From an uncultured Duncaniella sp. (lineage in GTDB: Bacteria > Bacteroidota > Bacteroidia > Bacteroidales > Muribaculaceae), in the NCBI GenBank assembly GCA_910587165.1, contig CAJUKP010000005.1:1-64000 (forward strand): 64,000 bases of DNA, given 5' to 3'. A program made the position numbers and the translations under genes. The notes under the pieces were generated by a model that made no database searches, had not been told where the DNA came from, and saw only the letters and a program-made list of their open reading frames with translations. Below are positions 52,375 to 61,379 of this stretch, one piece after another; position 1 is the stretch's first letter; each line of letters starts with the position of its first letter.

Positions 52375-54786
52375 ATGAAAATCAAGAGTGTTTTATTGTC
52401 TCTGTTCCTGGTATGCAGCCTCATGGCTTCAGCCATGACCGACCAGCAGGTGATCGACTACATAAAGCAGCAGTCAGCCTCCGGCAAAACCGAGAAAGAG
52501 ATAGGCAAGGAGCTGTTGGCAAAGGGTGTGACCCCCGAACAGGCCAAGCGAATCAAGGCCAAGTTCGAGTCACAGCAGCAGAGCGAGACCTTAGTGGCCA
52601 ACCAGAGTGTGGGTGCCGCCAACGCCGAGCGCCGCCACGATGTCTCCAACGAGATCTCAGCCGGAGCGGCCGACGAACTCTCCCGCGAGATCGACGAGGG
52701 CCATGACGGCAAAGTGTCGGCCCGCAATATCTACGGCCACAAGGTGTTCAACGCCCGTGCCCTTACATTTGAACCCAGCGAAAACCTCGCCACACCTCAG
52801 AACTACCGCCTCGGCCCCGGCGATGAGGTGGTGATCGACATCTGGGGAACCTCTGAGGATCATCTGCGCCAGACCATCTCTCCCGAGGGCAGCATCATGA
52901 TCTCACAGATCGGTCCGGTCTATCTCAACGGACTCACCATCAACGACGCCAACAAACATATCAAGAGTGCGTTCTCGCGCAAATATGCAGGCATGGAGGA
53001 GGCTGATACCGACATCCAGGTGACTCTGGGTCAGGTGCGCACCATCCAGGTTGACATTCTCGGCGAGGTGGCCACACCCGGAACATTCCGTATGTCACCG
53101 TTCTCGAGCGTGTTCCACGCCCTCTACCGCGCCGGCGGTATCAACGACATCGGTTCGCTCCGTAACATCCAGGTGCTCCGCAACAACCGCAAGATAGCCG
53201 GAGTGGATATCTATGAATACCTCTTCGACGGCAAGACCGGAAGCAACATCCGTCTTCAGGAAGGTGACGTGATCATCGTCCCCCCCTACGAGCAGCTCGT
53301 TAGCATCGACGGCAACGTAAAGCGCCCCATGTACTACGAGATCAAGCCCGATGAAACCATCAAGACCATCCTCGACTATGCTGGCGGATTCACCGGCGAC
53401 GCCTACTCGGGCATGGTGCGTCTCTCGCGTCAGAGCGGCACTGAGAACGAACTCTACAACATCGACCGCGGTGAATTTGCATCCTATCAGCTTCAGGACG
53501 GCGACATCATCACCGTCGGCACCATTCTCGACCGCTACGCCAACCGCGTTGAGCTCAAGGGTGCTGTCTATCGTCCCGGTATGTTCGCCATCGGCAAAGA
53601 CATCAAGACCGTGCGCGACCTCATCAAGAAAGCCGACGGTCTCACCGATGACGCATATTCCGAACGTGTGCTCCTCTACCGTGAAGGTCCGGATCTGCAG
53701 CTCGAAGTGCTCGCTCTTGACCTGAAGAGCATACTTGCAGGCACCGCCCCCGACATCACACTCAAACGCAACGATATGCTCGTGATCTCGAGCATCCACG
53801 AACTCGAGGAGCGCGGAGCCATCACAATCGCAGGACAGGTGGCCCGCCCCGGCACCTATCCATACGCCGACAACATCACTCTTGAAGACCTCATCTTCCA
53901 GGCCGGCGGCCTGCTTCAGGGCGCATCGACCGCCCGTGTCGACATCTCCCGCCGCATCATAGATCCCGAGTCGACCACCGCCACCGAACAGCTCTCCCAG
54001 CTCTTCACCGTCTCGATCGAGAACGGTCTGGCCGTTGGCAACGCCCGTGGATTCATCCTCATGCCTTACGACCGTGTCGAGGTGCGCCGCAGCCCCGGCT
54101 ACTCCGCCCAGCACACAGTGTCGGTGAACGGCGAAGTGCTCTTCGAGGGAGCATACGTGCTCGAGCACCGCAACGAGCGTCTCACCGAGATCGTGCGCCG
54201 AGCAGGCGGTATCATCGACGGTGCATACATCAAGGGTGCAAGCCTCTCCCGCCAGCTGTCCGAATCGGAATTCCTCGGCCGCAAGGAGGCTCTCCGTCTG
54301 GCCATGATGAACAGTCAGGCAGGTATGGGCGACTCCATCGCGCTCAGCAAGATCGACGTGGCCCGCACATACAATGTGGGTATCGACCTTCAGAAAGCAC
54401 TCGAGAATCCCGGCTCATCCTACGACGTGGTGCTCCAGCCCGGCGACGCGCTCTTCATACCTCAGGAGCAGAGCGTGGTGAAGATCTCCGGCGACGTGAT
54501 GTTCCCCAACGCCGTTGTCTATGTTCCCGGCAAGAAGCTCAAATATTATATTGACCAGGCCGGTGGTTATGGCCAGCGCGCCAAGAAGGGCAAGGCATTC
54601 ATCGTCTACCTCAACGGAACTGTGGCCAAGGCCAAGAAGAACACCCCCATCGAGCCCGGATGCCAGATCATAATCCCCTCCAAGCCCAACAAAGGCACCA
54701 CCGACTGGACCAAGATCCTCGCATTCGCCACGAGCTTCTCGTCAGTAGCCACAATGGCAGCTACCATCACAAACATATTCAAATAA
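52375..54786 (+). CDS. Wza-type polysaccharide export protein with SLBB domains
   Basis: 803 residues with a signal peptide (cut near LMASA-M). Residues 20-75 form a short helical region (VIDYIKQQSASGKTEKEIGK). The polysaccharide-export domain starts at about residue 143 (YRLGPGDEVVIDIWG), and several SLBB units follow (VTLGQVRTIQVDILGEVATP, VSIDGNVKRPMYYEI, TIAGQVARPGTYPYAD, VSVNGEVLFEGAYVL, VKISGDVMFPNAVVYV). It lacks a lipobox Cys, unlike E. coli Wza, but fits the longer Bacteroidetes type. It forms the outer-membrane channel for capsule or exopolysaccharide. A Wzz-like gene follows 24 nt later. Confidence 0.92.
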   Translation: MKIKSVLLSLFLVCSLMASAMTDQQVIDYIKQQSASGKTEKEIGKELLAKGVTPEQAKRIKAKFESQQQSETLVANQSVGAANAERRHDVSNEISAGAADELSREIDEGHDGKVSARNIYGHKVFNARALTFEPSENLATPQNYRLGPGDEVVIDIWGTSEDHLRQTISPEGSIMISQIGPVYLNGLTINDANKHIKSAFSRKYAGMEEADTDIQVTLGQVRTIQVDILGEVATPGTFRMSPFSSVFHALYRAGGINDIGSLRNIQVLRNNRKIAGVDIYEYLFDGKTGSNIRLQEGDVIIVPPYEQLVSIDGNVKRPMYYEIKPDETIKTILDYAGGFTGDAYSGMVRLSRQSGTENELYNIDRGEFASYQLQDGDIITVGTILDRYANRVELKGAVYRPGMFAIGKDIKTVRDLIKKADGLTDDAYSERVLLYREGPDLQLEVLALDLKSILAGTAPDITLKRNDMLVISSIHELEERGAITIAGQVARPGTYPYADNITLEDLIFQAGGLLQGASTARVDISRRIIDPESTTATEQLSQLFTVSIENGLAVGNARGFILMPYDRVEVRRSPGYSAQHTVSVNGEVLFEGAYVLEHRNERLTEIVRRAGGIIDGAYIKGASLSRQLSESEFLGRKEALRLAMMNSQAGMGDSIALSKIDVARTYNVGIDLQKALENPGSSYDVVLQPGDALFIPQEQSVVKISGDVMFPNAVVYVPGKKLKYYIDQAGGYGQRAKKGKAFIVYLNGTVAKAKKNTPIEPGCQIIIPSKPNKGTTDWTKILAFATSFSSVATMAATITNIFK

Positions 54787-54810
54787 ACCGGTATATCCCC
54801 CACCTACATC

Positions 54811-55902
54811 ATGCAGGAAGATATAGATATCAGAAAGGACCAGGACGAGGAGCAGGAGATCGACCTTCTCGAACTGGCGATGAAACTCTGGAAACAACGT
54901 AAGAAACTGATCATCTGGAGCGTCTGTGGCGCGGTGCTGGGACTCGTAGTGGCTTTCAGCATCCCCAAGGAATATGCGACGTCAGTGAAACTCGCGCCTG
55001 AGATCACCGACACCAAGGCTTCGGCCGGAGGTCTCGGAGCACTGGCATCAATGGCCGGACTCTCCACCGGGTCGGCTGCCGGCATGGACGCCGTATATCC
55101 TCAGCTCTATCCCGATGTGGTCAGCTCAGTGCCTTTCGCGACAGGTCTCTTCGACGTAGAGGTGACTACCGACGAGGATGGCCGCAAAATGACTGTCCGC
55201 CAGTTTCTCGAGGAAGAGACAAGAGCTCCCTGGTGGAGCGCCGTGATAGGTTTCCCGTTCAAGGTGCTCGGTGCATTTCTCAGCTCCGACGAGGAGGTGG
55301 ACGCCAACCATAAGCTTGACAGCTTCCGCCTCACCCGCGACGAGAACGATCTTGTCGAGGCCCTCACACAACGCGTCACTGCATCCGTGGACCAGAAGAC
55401 CTCTGTGGTCACCATTGATGTCAGTATGCAGGATCCCCTCGTGTCGGCAATCCTCGCCGACACCGTGGTGGCACGTCTGCAGGCATACGTCACAAACTAC
55501 CGTACCAACAAGGCCCGCAACGATCTCGAATATGCCGAGAAACTGAAGGAAGAAGCCAAGGCTGACTACTACAAGGCACAGCAGCGCTATGCCGATTATC
55601 TTGACCGCAATCAGGGTATAGCTTTCCGCTCCGCCCAGACCATGAGGGAGCGTCTCGAGAATGAGGCCGCCCTTGCCTTCAACCTCTTCAACCAGACCGC
55701 CCAGCAGGTGCAGAAGGCTCAGGCCAAGGTGCAGGAAAACACCCCTGTCTATGCCATCATCACCCCTGCCACCGTGCCCGTCAGGGCTGCGAGTCCCCGC
55801 AAGGCTCTGATACTCGTTGGCTTCACATTCCTTGCCTTCGTGGCCTGCGCTGCATGGATCCTTTTCCTCCAGCCCATGCTCGAGAATGCAAAGAATAAAT
55901 AA
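54811..55902 (+). CDS. Wzz/Wzc-type chain-length determinant (no kinase domain)
   Basis: 363 residues. Two membrane helices flank a periplasmic region: the first near LIIWSVCGAVLGLVVAF, the second near ALILVGFTFLAFVACAAWIL preceded by a proline motif (TPATVPVRAASP). A coiled-coil stretch (AEKLKEEAKADYYKAQQR) lies between. There is no C-terminal tyrosine-kinase domain, so a separate kinase would be needed for a Wzc-type system. It works with the export protein upstream to control polymer length. No glycosyltransferases are close by. Confidence 0.9.
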   Translation: MQEDIDIRKDQDEEQEIDLLELAMKLWKQRKKLIIWSVCGAVLGLVVAFSIPKEYATSVKLAPEITDTKASAGGLGALASMAGLSTGSAAGMDAVYPQLYPDVVSSVPFATGLFDVEVTTDEDGRKMTVRQFLEEETRAPWWSAVIGFPFKVLGAFLSSDEEVDANHKLDSFRLTRDENDLVEALTQRVTASVDQKTSVVTIDVSMQDPLVSAILADTVVARLQAYVTNYRTNKARNDLEYAEKLKEEAKADYYKAQQRYADYLDRNQGIAFRSAQTMRERLENEAALAFNLFNQTAQQVQKAQAKVQENTPVYAIITPATVPVRAASPRKALILVGFTFLAFVACAAWILFLQPMLENAKNK

Positions 55903-55962
55903 TCCGGAACAATAGGGCGATAAACCCTTCCAAAACCGACAACTCCCTCTAACCTCATAAAA

Positions 55963-56877
55963 GTGCTTCGTATATATCTCTTGATATTAGCAATCACATC
56001 AGCCACCTGTGCCGCTTCGGCCCAGGTGGCCGATGTGTTGTCATATATGCTCTCGGCAAGCGAGTCACCCGAACCTGCCGAAACGGCTTCAACCACCATC
56101 GGAAACTCAGACGACAATATGTCAGGGGTGCTCTCGCTCATAGCCTCGTCATCACCCGCAAAACCATCGCAACTTAGCCCGCTAGACTACATCACCGGGG
56201 CATATCAGTCCGGTTCATACCACCATTCCGGAGTGATGTCAGGTGTAAAACTCTCCGATATGGGCTCACTCACCATTCATCCCGGTCACCGTGGCACCAT
56301 ATACACTCCCGGCTGGGGCGAGGTGACGTCCGGTTTCGGTTTCCGCAAGAAGTTCGGACGTATGCACTACGGCATCGACGTGTCGATGGGTGTGGGCGAC
56401 ACCGTGTGTGCCCCGCTGCCCGGACGTGTCAAGCTCGTCAAATATGATCCCAAGGGTTATGGCCACTATGTGGTGATGGCGCACGAAGGTGGCATGGAGA
56501 CACGCTATGCCCACCTGTCGGTGCCTCTCGTGAGCATGGGTGACTATGTGACCACAGGCGAACCCATAGCTCTCAGCGGAAGCTCCGGCAATTCCACAGG
56601 CCCCCATCTCCACTTCGAGACAAGATATATGGGCAAGGCCGTGGATCCCCGAACTGTGTTTGATTTCTCATCCGGCTTTCCGGCCGCCGGTGTGATGCCG
56701 TCCGCCGGGAGTGAGAAATCAGCCCTGAACGGAAAACGCACCTACGTAGTGCGCCCGGGGGATACCATAGACGATGTTGCCCGTAAGACGGGACTGACCA
56801 CCATGCGTCTCTGTCAGCTCAATTTCATATCCGAGGATTCCCCGCTCAATCCAGGCACGATGCTTATCGTCAGATGA
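55963..56877 (+). CDS. exported M23 endopeptidase with C-terminal LysM domain
   Basis: 304 residues from a GTG start, with a signal peptide (SATCAASA-Q). The M23 zinc site is intact: His135 and Asp139 in RMHYGIDVSMG, His215 and His217 in GPHLHFET, with RYAHLS. Residues 259-304 are a LysM domain (YVVRPGDTIDDVARKTG), which binds peptidoglycan. It probably cuts cross-links in the cell wall, or activates amidases. Situated 60 nt after the chain-length gene, so it may be co-transcribed and open the wall for the polysaccharide machine. Confidence 0.9.
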   Translation: MLRIYLLILAITSATCAASAQVADVLSYMLSASESPEPAETASTTIGNSDDNMSGVLSLIASSSPAKPSQLSPLDYITGAYQSGSYHHSGVMSGVKLSDMGSLTIHPGHRGTIYTPGWGEVTSGFGFRKKFGRMHYGIDVSMGVGDTVCAPLPGRVKLVKYDPKGYGHYVVMAHEGGMETRYAHLSVPLVSMGDYVTTGEPIALSGSSGNSTGPHLHFETRYMGKAVDPRTVFDFSSGFPAAGVMPSAGSEKSALNGKRTYVVRPGDTIDDVARKTGLTTMRLCQLNFISEDSPLNPGTMLIVR

Positions 56878-57018
56878 CAGCTTTACCGGTCTGAGAACGG
56901 ACGGTGAGCACCCATACAGATAGCTGTAATAAAGATTGAGAGCGAACAAATGTTAAAATCACTTGTTTTAACGCAAAACGGTGTTTTTAACCCTTGATCT
57001 CAAAAACAGCTATTGTTT

Positions 57019-58716
57019 ATGGAATGGATAATTGAAATTTTCCGAAATAATCCCGTCATACCTATTTTTCTCACCATCGGACTCGGTTTCTGGCTTGGAG
57101 GTTTGAAATTCAAGTCATTTTCCCTCGGACCGGTCACGGCTACCCTTATCGTCGGGGTGCTTATAGGACAGATGGACATTCCGGTGTCGGAGACTCTCAA
57201 GAGCGTATCGTTCATGCTTTTTCTGTTCGCCATCGGATATAGCGTTGGCCCGCAGTTTTTCCGCTCGCTCAAGGGGGACGGTCTGAAACAGATAAGTTTC
57301 GCTCTGGTCGAAGTGGCCTTGTGTATAATCACAGTCGTGGCCGTCTGCCTTGTCATGGGTTATGACAAGGGTACAGCCGTGGGGCTGTTCTCGGGTTCAC
57401 AGGCATTCTCAGCCGTAATCGGAGTGGGCACAAGTACAATCCGCTCGCTCGGTCTGCCTGCCGATATGCAACAGAAGTACCTTGATATCATCCCTGCCTG
57501 CTATGCCGTGTGTTATGTATTCGGCACCATCGGTTCGGCATGGGTGATAGCCAATCTCGGCCCGCGTATGCTCGGAGGCCTTGCTAAAGTGAGGGAACAG
57601 ACCGCACAGCTCGAGGCGGAGATGGATTCCGGAGACATCGTGCCTGACGCCGGAACGTTCGTGGCCAACCGCCCCATATCTTTCAGAGCCTACAAGGCCG
57701 AATCAGACTATTTCGACAGACCGCGCACCGTGGTGGAAATCGAGGAACATATCGCGGAACTCGGACTCCGCCATTTCATCGAGCGGCTCAGACTACGCGG
57801 TGAGATCCTTGACCCGCAACCGGAGCTGAAGGTGAGGAAGGGTGACGTGATCGTGCTGAGCGGACGCCGCGAGTCGATCATCGACGATGCCGGCTGGATA
57901 GGTCAGGAGGTGACGGACCACGAGCTGCTGAACTTCGCGGCCGAGAATCTGCCCGTGACTGTATCAAGGTCGGGCGCATCAGGCATGACACTGCGCGAAC
58001 TGAAAAGTCAGGACTATATGAGAGGCGTGATGGTGCACAAGCTGCTCCGCAACGATATGAGCATCCCTGTGAGGGGAAAGACGCGCCTCGAGACGGGTGA
58101 TGTGCTTACCCTTGTGGGACTCCCCCAGGATGTGTCGGTGGCCGTGCCCGAGATAGGATATTCCGACAGGCCGACCGAGGATACCGACATGGTGTTCATG
58201 GGTCTCGGCATCGCGACAGGCTGCTTCATCGGTGCGCTGACAATGTATCTCAAGGGTATTCCTGTGTCGCTGAGCACCAGCGGCGGAGCTATACTGGCCG
58301 GTCTTATACTCGGCTGGCTCCGCAACAAGAGGCCGACATTCGGCCGCATCCCACGACCTGTGATATGGTTCATGAACAACATGGGTCTGAATATGTTCAT
58401 AGCGGTCGTGGGCCTCGCCGCCGGACCGACGTTCATATCCGGACTCAGGGAGGTCGGGATCGAGCTGTTTATCGTCGGCATCGTATGCACCTCCGTGCCG
58501 CTGATACTGTCGATCATAATAGGCCACAAGGTGTTTCACTTTCCACCAGCTGTAACGCTGGGATGTGTGGCCGGAAGCCGCAACGCTGTGGCCGCTCTCG
58601 GAGCCATACAGGACAATCTGGACAGCACACTACCGGCGATGAGCTACACAGTGACCTACGCTGTCGGGAGCATCACCCTGATATTCGCCGGCATGGTGGT
58701 GCCTCTGGTAATCTGA
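57019..58716 (+). CDS. AspT/YidE-YbjL family transporter with RCK-C domains
   Basis: 565 residues from the ATG at 57019 (a TTG two codons earlier is possible). About residues 1-190 and 380-565 are membrane parts, each beginning with a similar repeat (FLTIGLGFWLGGLKFKSFSLG and MGLGIATGCFIGALTMYL). The soluble middle (about 195-375) has two RCK-C/TrkA-C units, such as VRKGDVIVLSGRRESI and LETGDVLTLVGLPQDV. Members exchange aspartate for alanine (AspT) or succinate. The substrate here is unknown. Separated from the peptidase gene by about 140 nt without a clear promoter. Confidence 0.85.
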   Translation: MEWIIEIFRNNPVIPIFLTIGLGFWLGGLKFKSFSLGPVTATLIVGVLIGQMDIPVSETLKSVSFMLFLFAIGYSVGPQFFRSLKGDGLKQISFALVEVALCIITVVAVCLVMGYDKGTAVGLFSGSQAFSAVIGVGTSTIRSLGLPADMQQKYLDIIPACYAVCYVFGTIGSAWVIANLGPRMLGGLAKVREQTAQLEAEMDSGDIVPDAGTFVANRPISFRAYKAESDYFDRPRTVVEIEEHIAELGLRHFIERLRLRGEILDPQPELKVRKGDVIVLSGRRESIIDDAGWIGQEVTDHELLNFAAENLPVTVSRSGASGMTLRELKSQDYMRGVMVHKLLRNDMSIPVRGKTRLETGDVLTLVGLPQDVSVAVPEIGYSDRPTEDTDMVFMGLGIATGCFIGALTMYLKGIPVSLSTSGGAILAGLILGWLRNKRPTFGRIPRPVIWFMNNMGLNMFIAVVGLAAGPTFISGLREVGIELFIVGIVCTSVPLILSIIIGHKVFHFPPAVTLGCVAGSRNAVAALGAIQDNLDSTLPAMSYTVTYAVGSITLIFAGMVVPLVI

Positions 58717-58732
58717 CGGGGATAATACAGCC

Positions 58733-60100
58733 TCAGATCTCGCGCACGTAGATCTGGGCGTTCTCATATTTCGTGACCCTCACGCGGGTACCGGCATGGA
58801 GAAATCCGGCCACGGCCACAGCGTCGAGGGTCTCGTCGCCAATCCTGACCTTACCGGCAGGACGCATATCGGTGACAGCCTCTCCCTCGGAACCGATGTA
58901 GCGGGCCGGGGTCATGTCGACTCCCACAAATCCGTCGGAGACTTTCAGCTCGGTGAGCAGGTCGGTGTGACGGCGTATCCATTTAGGTCCGTGTGAGGAG
59001 GTGAGATACCAGATGGCGGCGATGGCCAGCAATGTACCGGCCGCAAAGATGCCGAGCGACATCCACACTGCCCCGACATCGGCATGACTCAGGGTGAAGG
59101 TGTAGTTTTCTATCAACCCGAATATTATGGAGAGGGAGATGCACACGATGCCGGCTATGCCTGTCACACCGAAACCGGGCACGACGAAAAGCTCGAGAAG
59201 AATGAGAACAAGCCCGACAACAAAGAGCAGTATGATCCACGGCGACGCGATGCCGGTGAGATAGATCGGGAGGAAATAGAGAGTGGCGGCGGTGAGAGCA
59301 GCAGCCGAAGGGAAACCCATTCCGGCTGTGTGCAGCTCCATATAGATACCTCCGATGATGATCATGATAAGCACAGCCTGTACGGCAGGATTGGTGAGGA
59401 AGCCTATGAGACGGTCGGTCCAGGTGGGGAGATATTCGGCCATCGAATAGTCTTCCACATCGAGATGTGACAGCACTTCGCGGACACTCTCGGCCTTGCC
59501 GTCGGCATAGCCCCAGCGTATGGCCTCGTCAGGGGTGAAAGTGAGCACCCGGGTGGAGTCGATAAGTCCCGGGACTACCACACGCGAATCCACCATGGCC
59601 TCGGCTATGGCCGGGTTGCGGCGCCATGTCACCGTGGAGTCGGCGCCCATTGTCTTGCCGTGGTGTTCGGCGGTGGCGCGCATCATGGCCCGCATATATG
59701 ACTGATATTTATCGGGCATGGCGGCACCGTCGGCACCGTTGACCACCGTGGCCGCGCCCATCGAAGACCCCGAACGCATGAAGACGGTGTCGCACGACAA
59801 GGCTATCAGCGCACCCGCCGATGCGGCGTTGTTGTCGACGAACGCCACCACGGGCCGCTCGAAATTGAGCAGCGATGTGCGTATTGAGTCGGCATGGACC
59901 AGCGAGCCGCCGTAGGTGTTCAGATGAACGAGCAGGATGTCGGCATCAAGTTCGCGGGCACTTCTGAGTGCCTCGCGTGTGTACCGCCATGTGCTCGAGC
60001 CAATCTCGTCGTCAAGACGAAGCATATACACGAGTTTCTCCCCGGCTCCGGCCGAGAGAGTGAAAATGCAGAGGATGAGGGAAATGAGAAGTCTGTGCAT
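58733..60100 (-). CDS. NfeD-type membrane protein with ClpP-like serine-protease domain
   Basis: 455 residues starting at MHRLLISLILCIFTL (ATG at 60100); the open frame extends 117 codons farther up but that part overlaps the flippase-like gene and looks random. After the signal peptide the ClpP-fold domain includes LVHLNTYGGSLVHADS and VDNNAASAGALIALSCD, with the serine nucleophile in ASAGA. Three to four membrane helices follow (about 250-385), then a C-terminal OB-fold NfeD domain (VGVDMTPARYIGSEGEAVT). Long NfeD proteins partner with stomatin-type proteins in membrane quality control; none is in view. Confidence 0.9.
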   Translation of the reverse strand: MHRLLISLILCIFTLSAGAGEKLVYMLRLDDEIGSSTWRYTREALRSARELDADILLVHLNTYGGSLVHADSIRTSLLNFERPVVAFVDNNAASAGALIALSCDTVFMRSGSSMGAATVVNGADGAAMPDKYQSYMRAMMRATAEHHGKTMGADSTVTWRRNPAIAEAMVDSRVVVPGLIDSTRVLTFTPDEAIRWGYADGKAESVREVLSHLDVEDYSMAEYLPTWTDRLIGFLTNPAVQAVLIMIIIGGIYMELHTAGMGFPSAAALTAATLYFLPIYLTGIASPWIILLFVVGLVLILLELFVVPGFGVTGIAGIVCISLSIIFGLIENYTFTLSHADVGAVWMSLGIFAAGTLLAIAAIWYLTSSHGPKWIRRHTDLLTELKVSDGFVGVDMTPARYIGSEGEAVTDMRPAGKVRIGDETLDAVAVAGFLHAGTRVRVTKYENAQIYVREI

Positions 60101-60108
60101 TGTATGGG

Positions 60109-61170
60109 TCACGTTGTTTTGTTTCTGAATCCACGTCTGAGCCATCCCGGAAGGATGAAACACCCTATGATAAGGTAGACATAATAGCTTATGATGCGCC
60201 AGAAGAGCGCGATGACGAGCGCCATGCCGGCCGATCCGAGCAGATCGCCGTAGTAGGTGGTGAAAAGCCATTCGCTGATACCTGCTCCACCGGGAGTGGG
60301 GCTCACCATAAGGATGACCCACACCACAAACTGGCGGGCGAGCACCACAGTCTGTGATGCCCCGGGAGCGAAACCAAGGAAGAGGGCGTTGACAAGCAGG
60401 AAGCGTGAGAGCCATGACGCGGCGGTGGCCCCGAATGCCCGCGCCCACCACATCGCGGGACGCCGGCGCAGCTCGCGCCCGGTGGTCTCCATATCAGCTC
60501 CGAGGGCGTCGGCCCTGGCGCTCCAGCGTCGCAGCCAACGGAAGCGGAAGAGGCGGTTGATGGCCGTCCGGATGGCCCGTGGTTTCACGAGTATGCCGAG
60601 GAATAGTATTGTGGTCCATGCGAAGACAAGGGCATAAATGCCCCAGAATGCACTCTGGAGTCCGATGGTGAACGACTGTGGCCCGAATCCGAACAACTCA
60701 CTGTAGGGCACGAGGAATATGAAGAGCGGCAGCGCGATGACAAAGAAGAGATTGTCGAGGAATAGCGTTGTCATCATGAGTGTGGTTCCCTTGCCCAGTT
60801 CTATGCCTTCGCGATGAAGAAAGAGCATCCCTAACGCGCTGCCTCCGGCGGAAGTGGGGGTGACACAGGAGGTGAACTCCACAAGCAGGCACACGCGGAC
60901 ACACTGCACCCATGTGAGGGCTTTGTCGGTGAGCACTCTGAAACGCCAGCTCATGCCCCAATCACGTCCGATCATGAAGATGAGCGCGAGCCCGATACAC
61001 CACACGACACGCGAGTCCCATCTGATGGAGTCCCATACGTCCGGATTGAATTCACGGCTGAAGAGCCACCACACCACGGCCATCCCGATTGCTATCGGGA
61101 CAAGCATTTTCCACGCGAGGCTGAATATGCGGCGGGTGGGAGACTGTTCGGTGTCGGATGATCTGCTCAT
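60109..61170 (-). CDS. lysylphosphatidylglycerol synthase-like membrane protein (flippase domain)
   Basis: 353 residues with about eight membrane helices. TPTSAGGSALGMLFLHREGI and VSPTPGGAGISEWLF are the two conserved Pro-Gly signatures of the LPG-synthase membrane domain (UPF0104/AglD family). The catalytic lysyltransferase domain is absent, so it is probably a lipid flippase or a related transporter of unknown substrate. The nfeD-like gene begins 8 nt after its stop, so the two form an operon. A TACTTTTG box lies 15 nt upstream (61192-61185). Confidence 0.85.
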   Translation of the reverse strand: MSRSSDTEQSPTRRIFSLAWKMLVPIAIGMAVVWWLFSREFNPDVWDSIRWDSRVVWCIGLALIFMIGRDWGMSWRFRVLTDKALTWVQCVRVCLLVEFTSCVTPTSAGGSALGMLFLHREGIELGKGTTLMMTTLFLDNLFFVIALPLFIFLVPYSELFGFGPQSFTIGLQSAFWGIYALVFAWTTILFLGILVKPRAIRTAINRLFRFRWLRRWSARADALGADMETTGRELRRRPAMWWARAFGATAASWLSRFLLVNALFLGFAPGASQTVVLARQFVVWVILMVSPTPGGAGISEWLFTTYYGDLLGSAGMALVIALFWRIISYYVYLIIGCFILPGWLRRGFRNKTT

Positions 61171-61184
61171 AGTCCTTCAAACCA

Positions 61185-61192
61185 CAAAAGTA
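61185..61192 (-). promoter_or_regulatory. -7 box before the flippase-like gene
   Basis: TACTTTTG on the minus strand, 14 nt before the ATG at 61170. No TTTG at the standard -33 distance. Confidence 0.45.
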
Positions 61193-61237
61193 ACGAATTT
61201 CCTTCTCAATAGCAATAATACTTATCAGGAAAAGAGA

Positions 61238-61372
61238 TTACTTGTCATGACAAGGGTACAGAAGAACATAAGGACAAAAGAAACAAAAAATAAACTTCTG
61301 AAACAGTTTAACCTCAAAAAAATCTGTTTCTTGTGTCCTTATGTTCTTCTGTACCCTCGTTTTAACAAGTAA
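61238..61372. repeat. long palindrome (family copy 2)
   Basis: The left arm (61238-61285) pairs with 61328-61372 over a nearly perfect 33-bp core plus an outer TTACTTGT/ACAAGTAA. The arm aligns with that of the palindrome at 11248-11411 at 41 of 48 positions. It sits between the 3' end of menE and the 5' end of the flippase-like gene, both on the minus strand. This copy has more mismatches between its arms and is therefore probably older. Confidence 0.8.
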
Positions 61373-61379
61373 CTTCCTC

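Noticed and set aside
53095..54168. 357-residue minus-strand open frame
   Set aside because: Antisense to the Wza-like gene, which has clear SLBB units throughout.
60101..60451. N-terminal extension of the NfeD-like gene
   Set aside because: The added 117 codons overlap the flippase-like gene and come before a perfect signal peptide.
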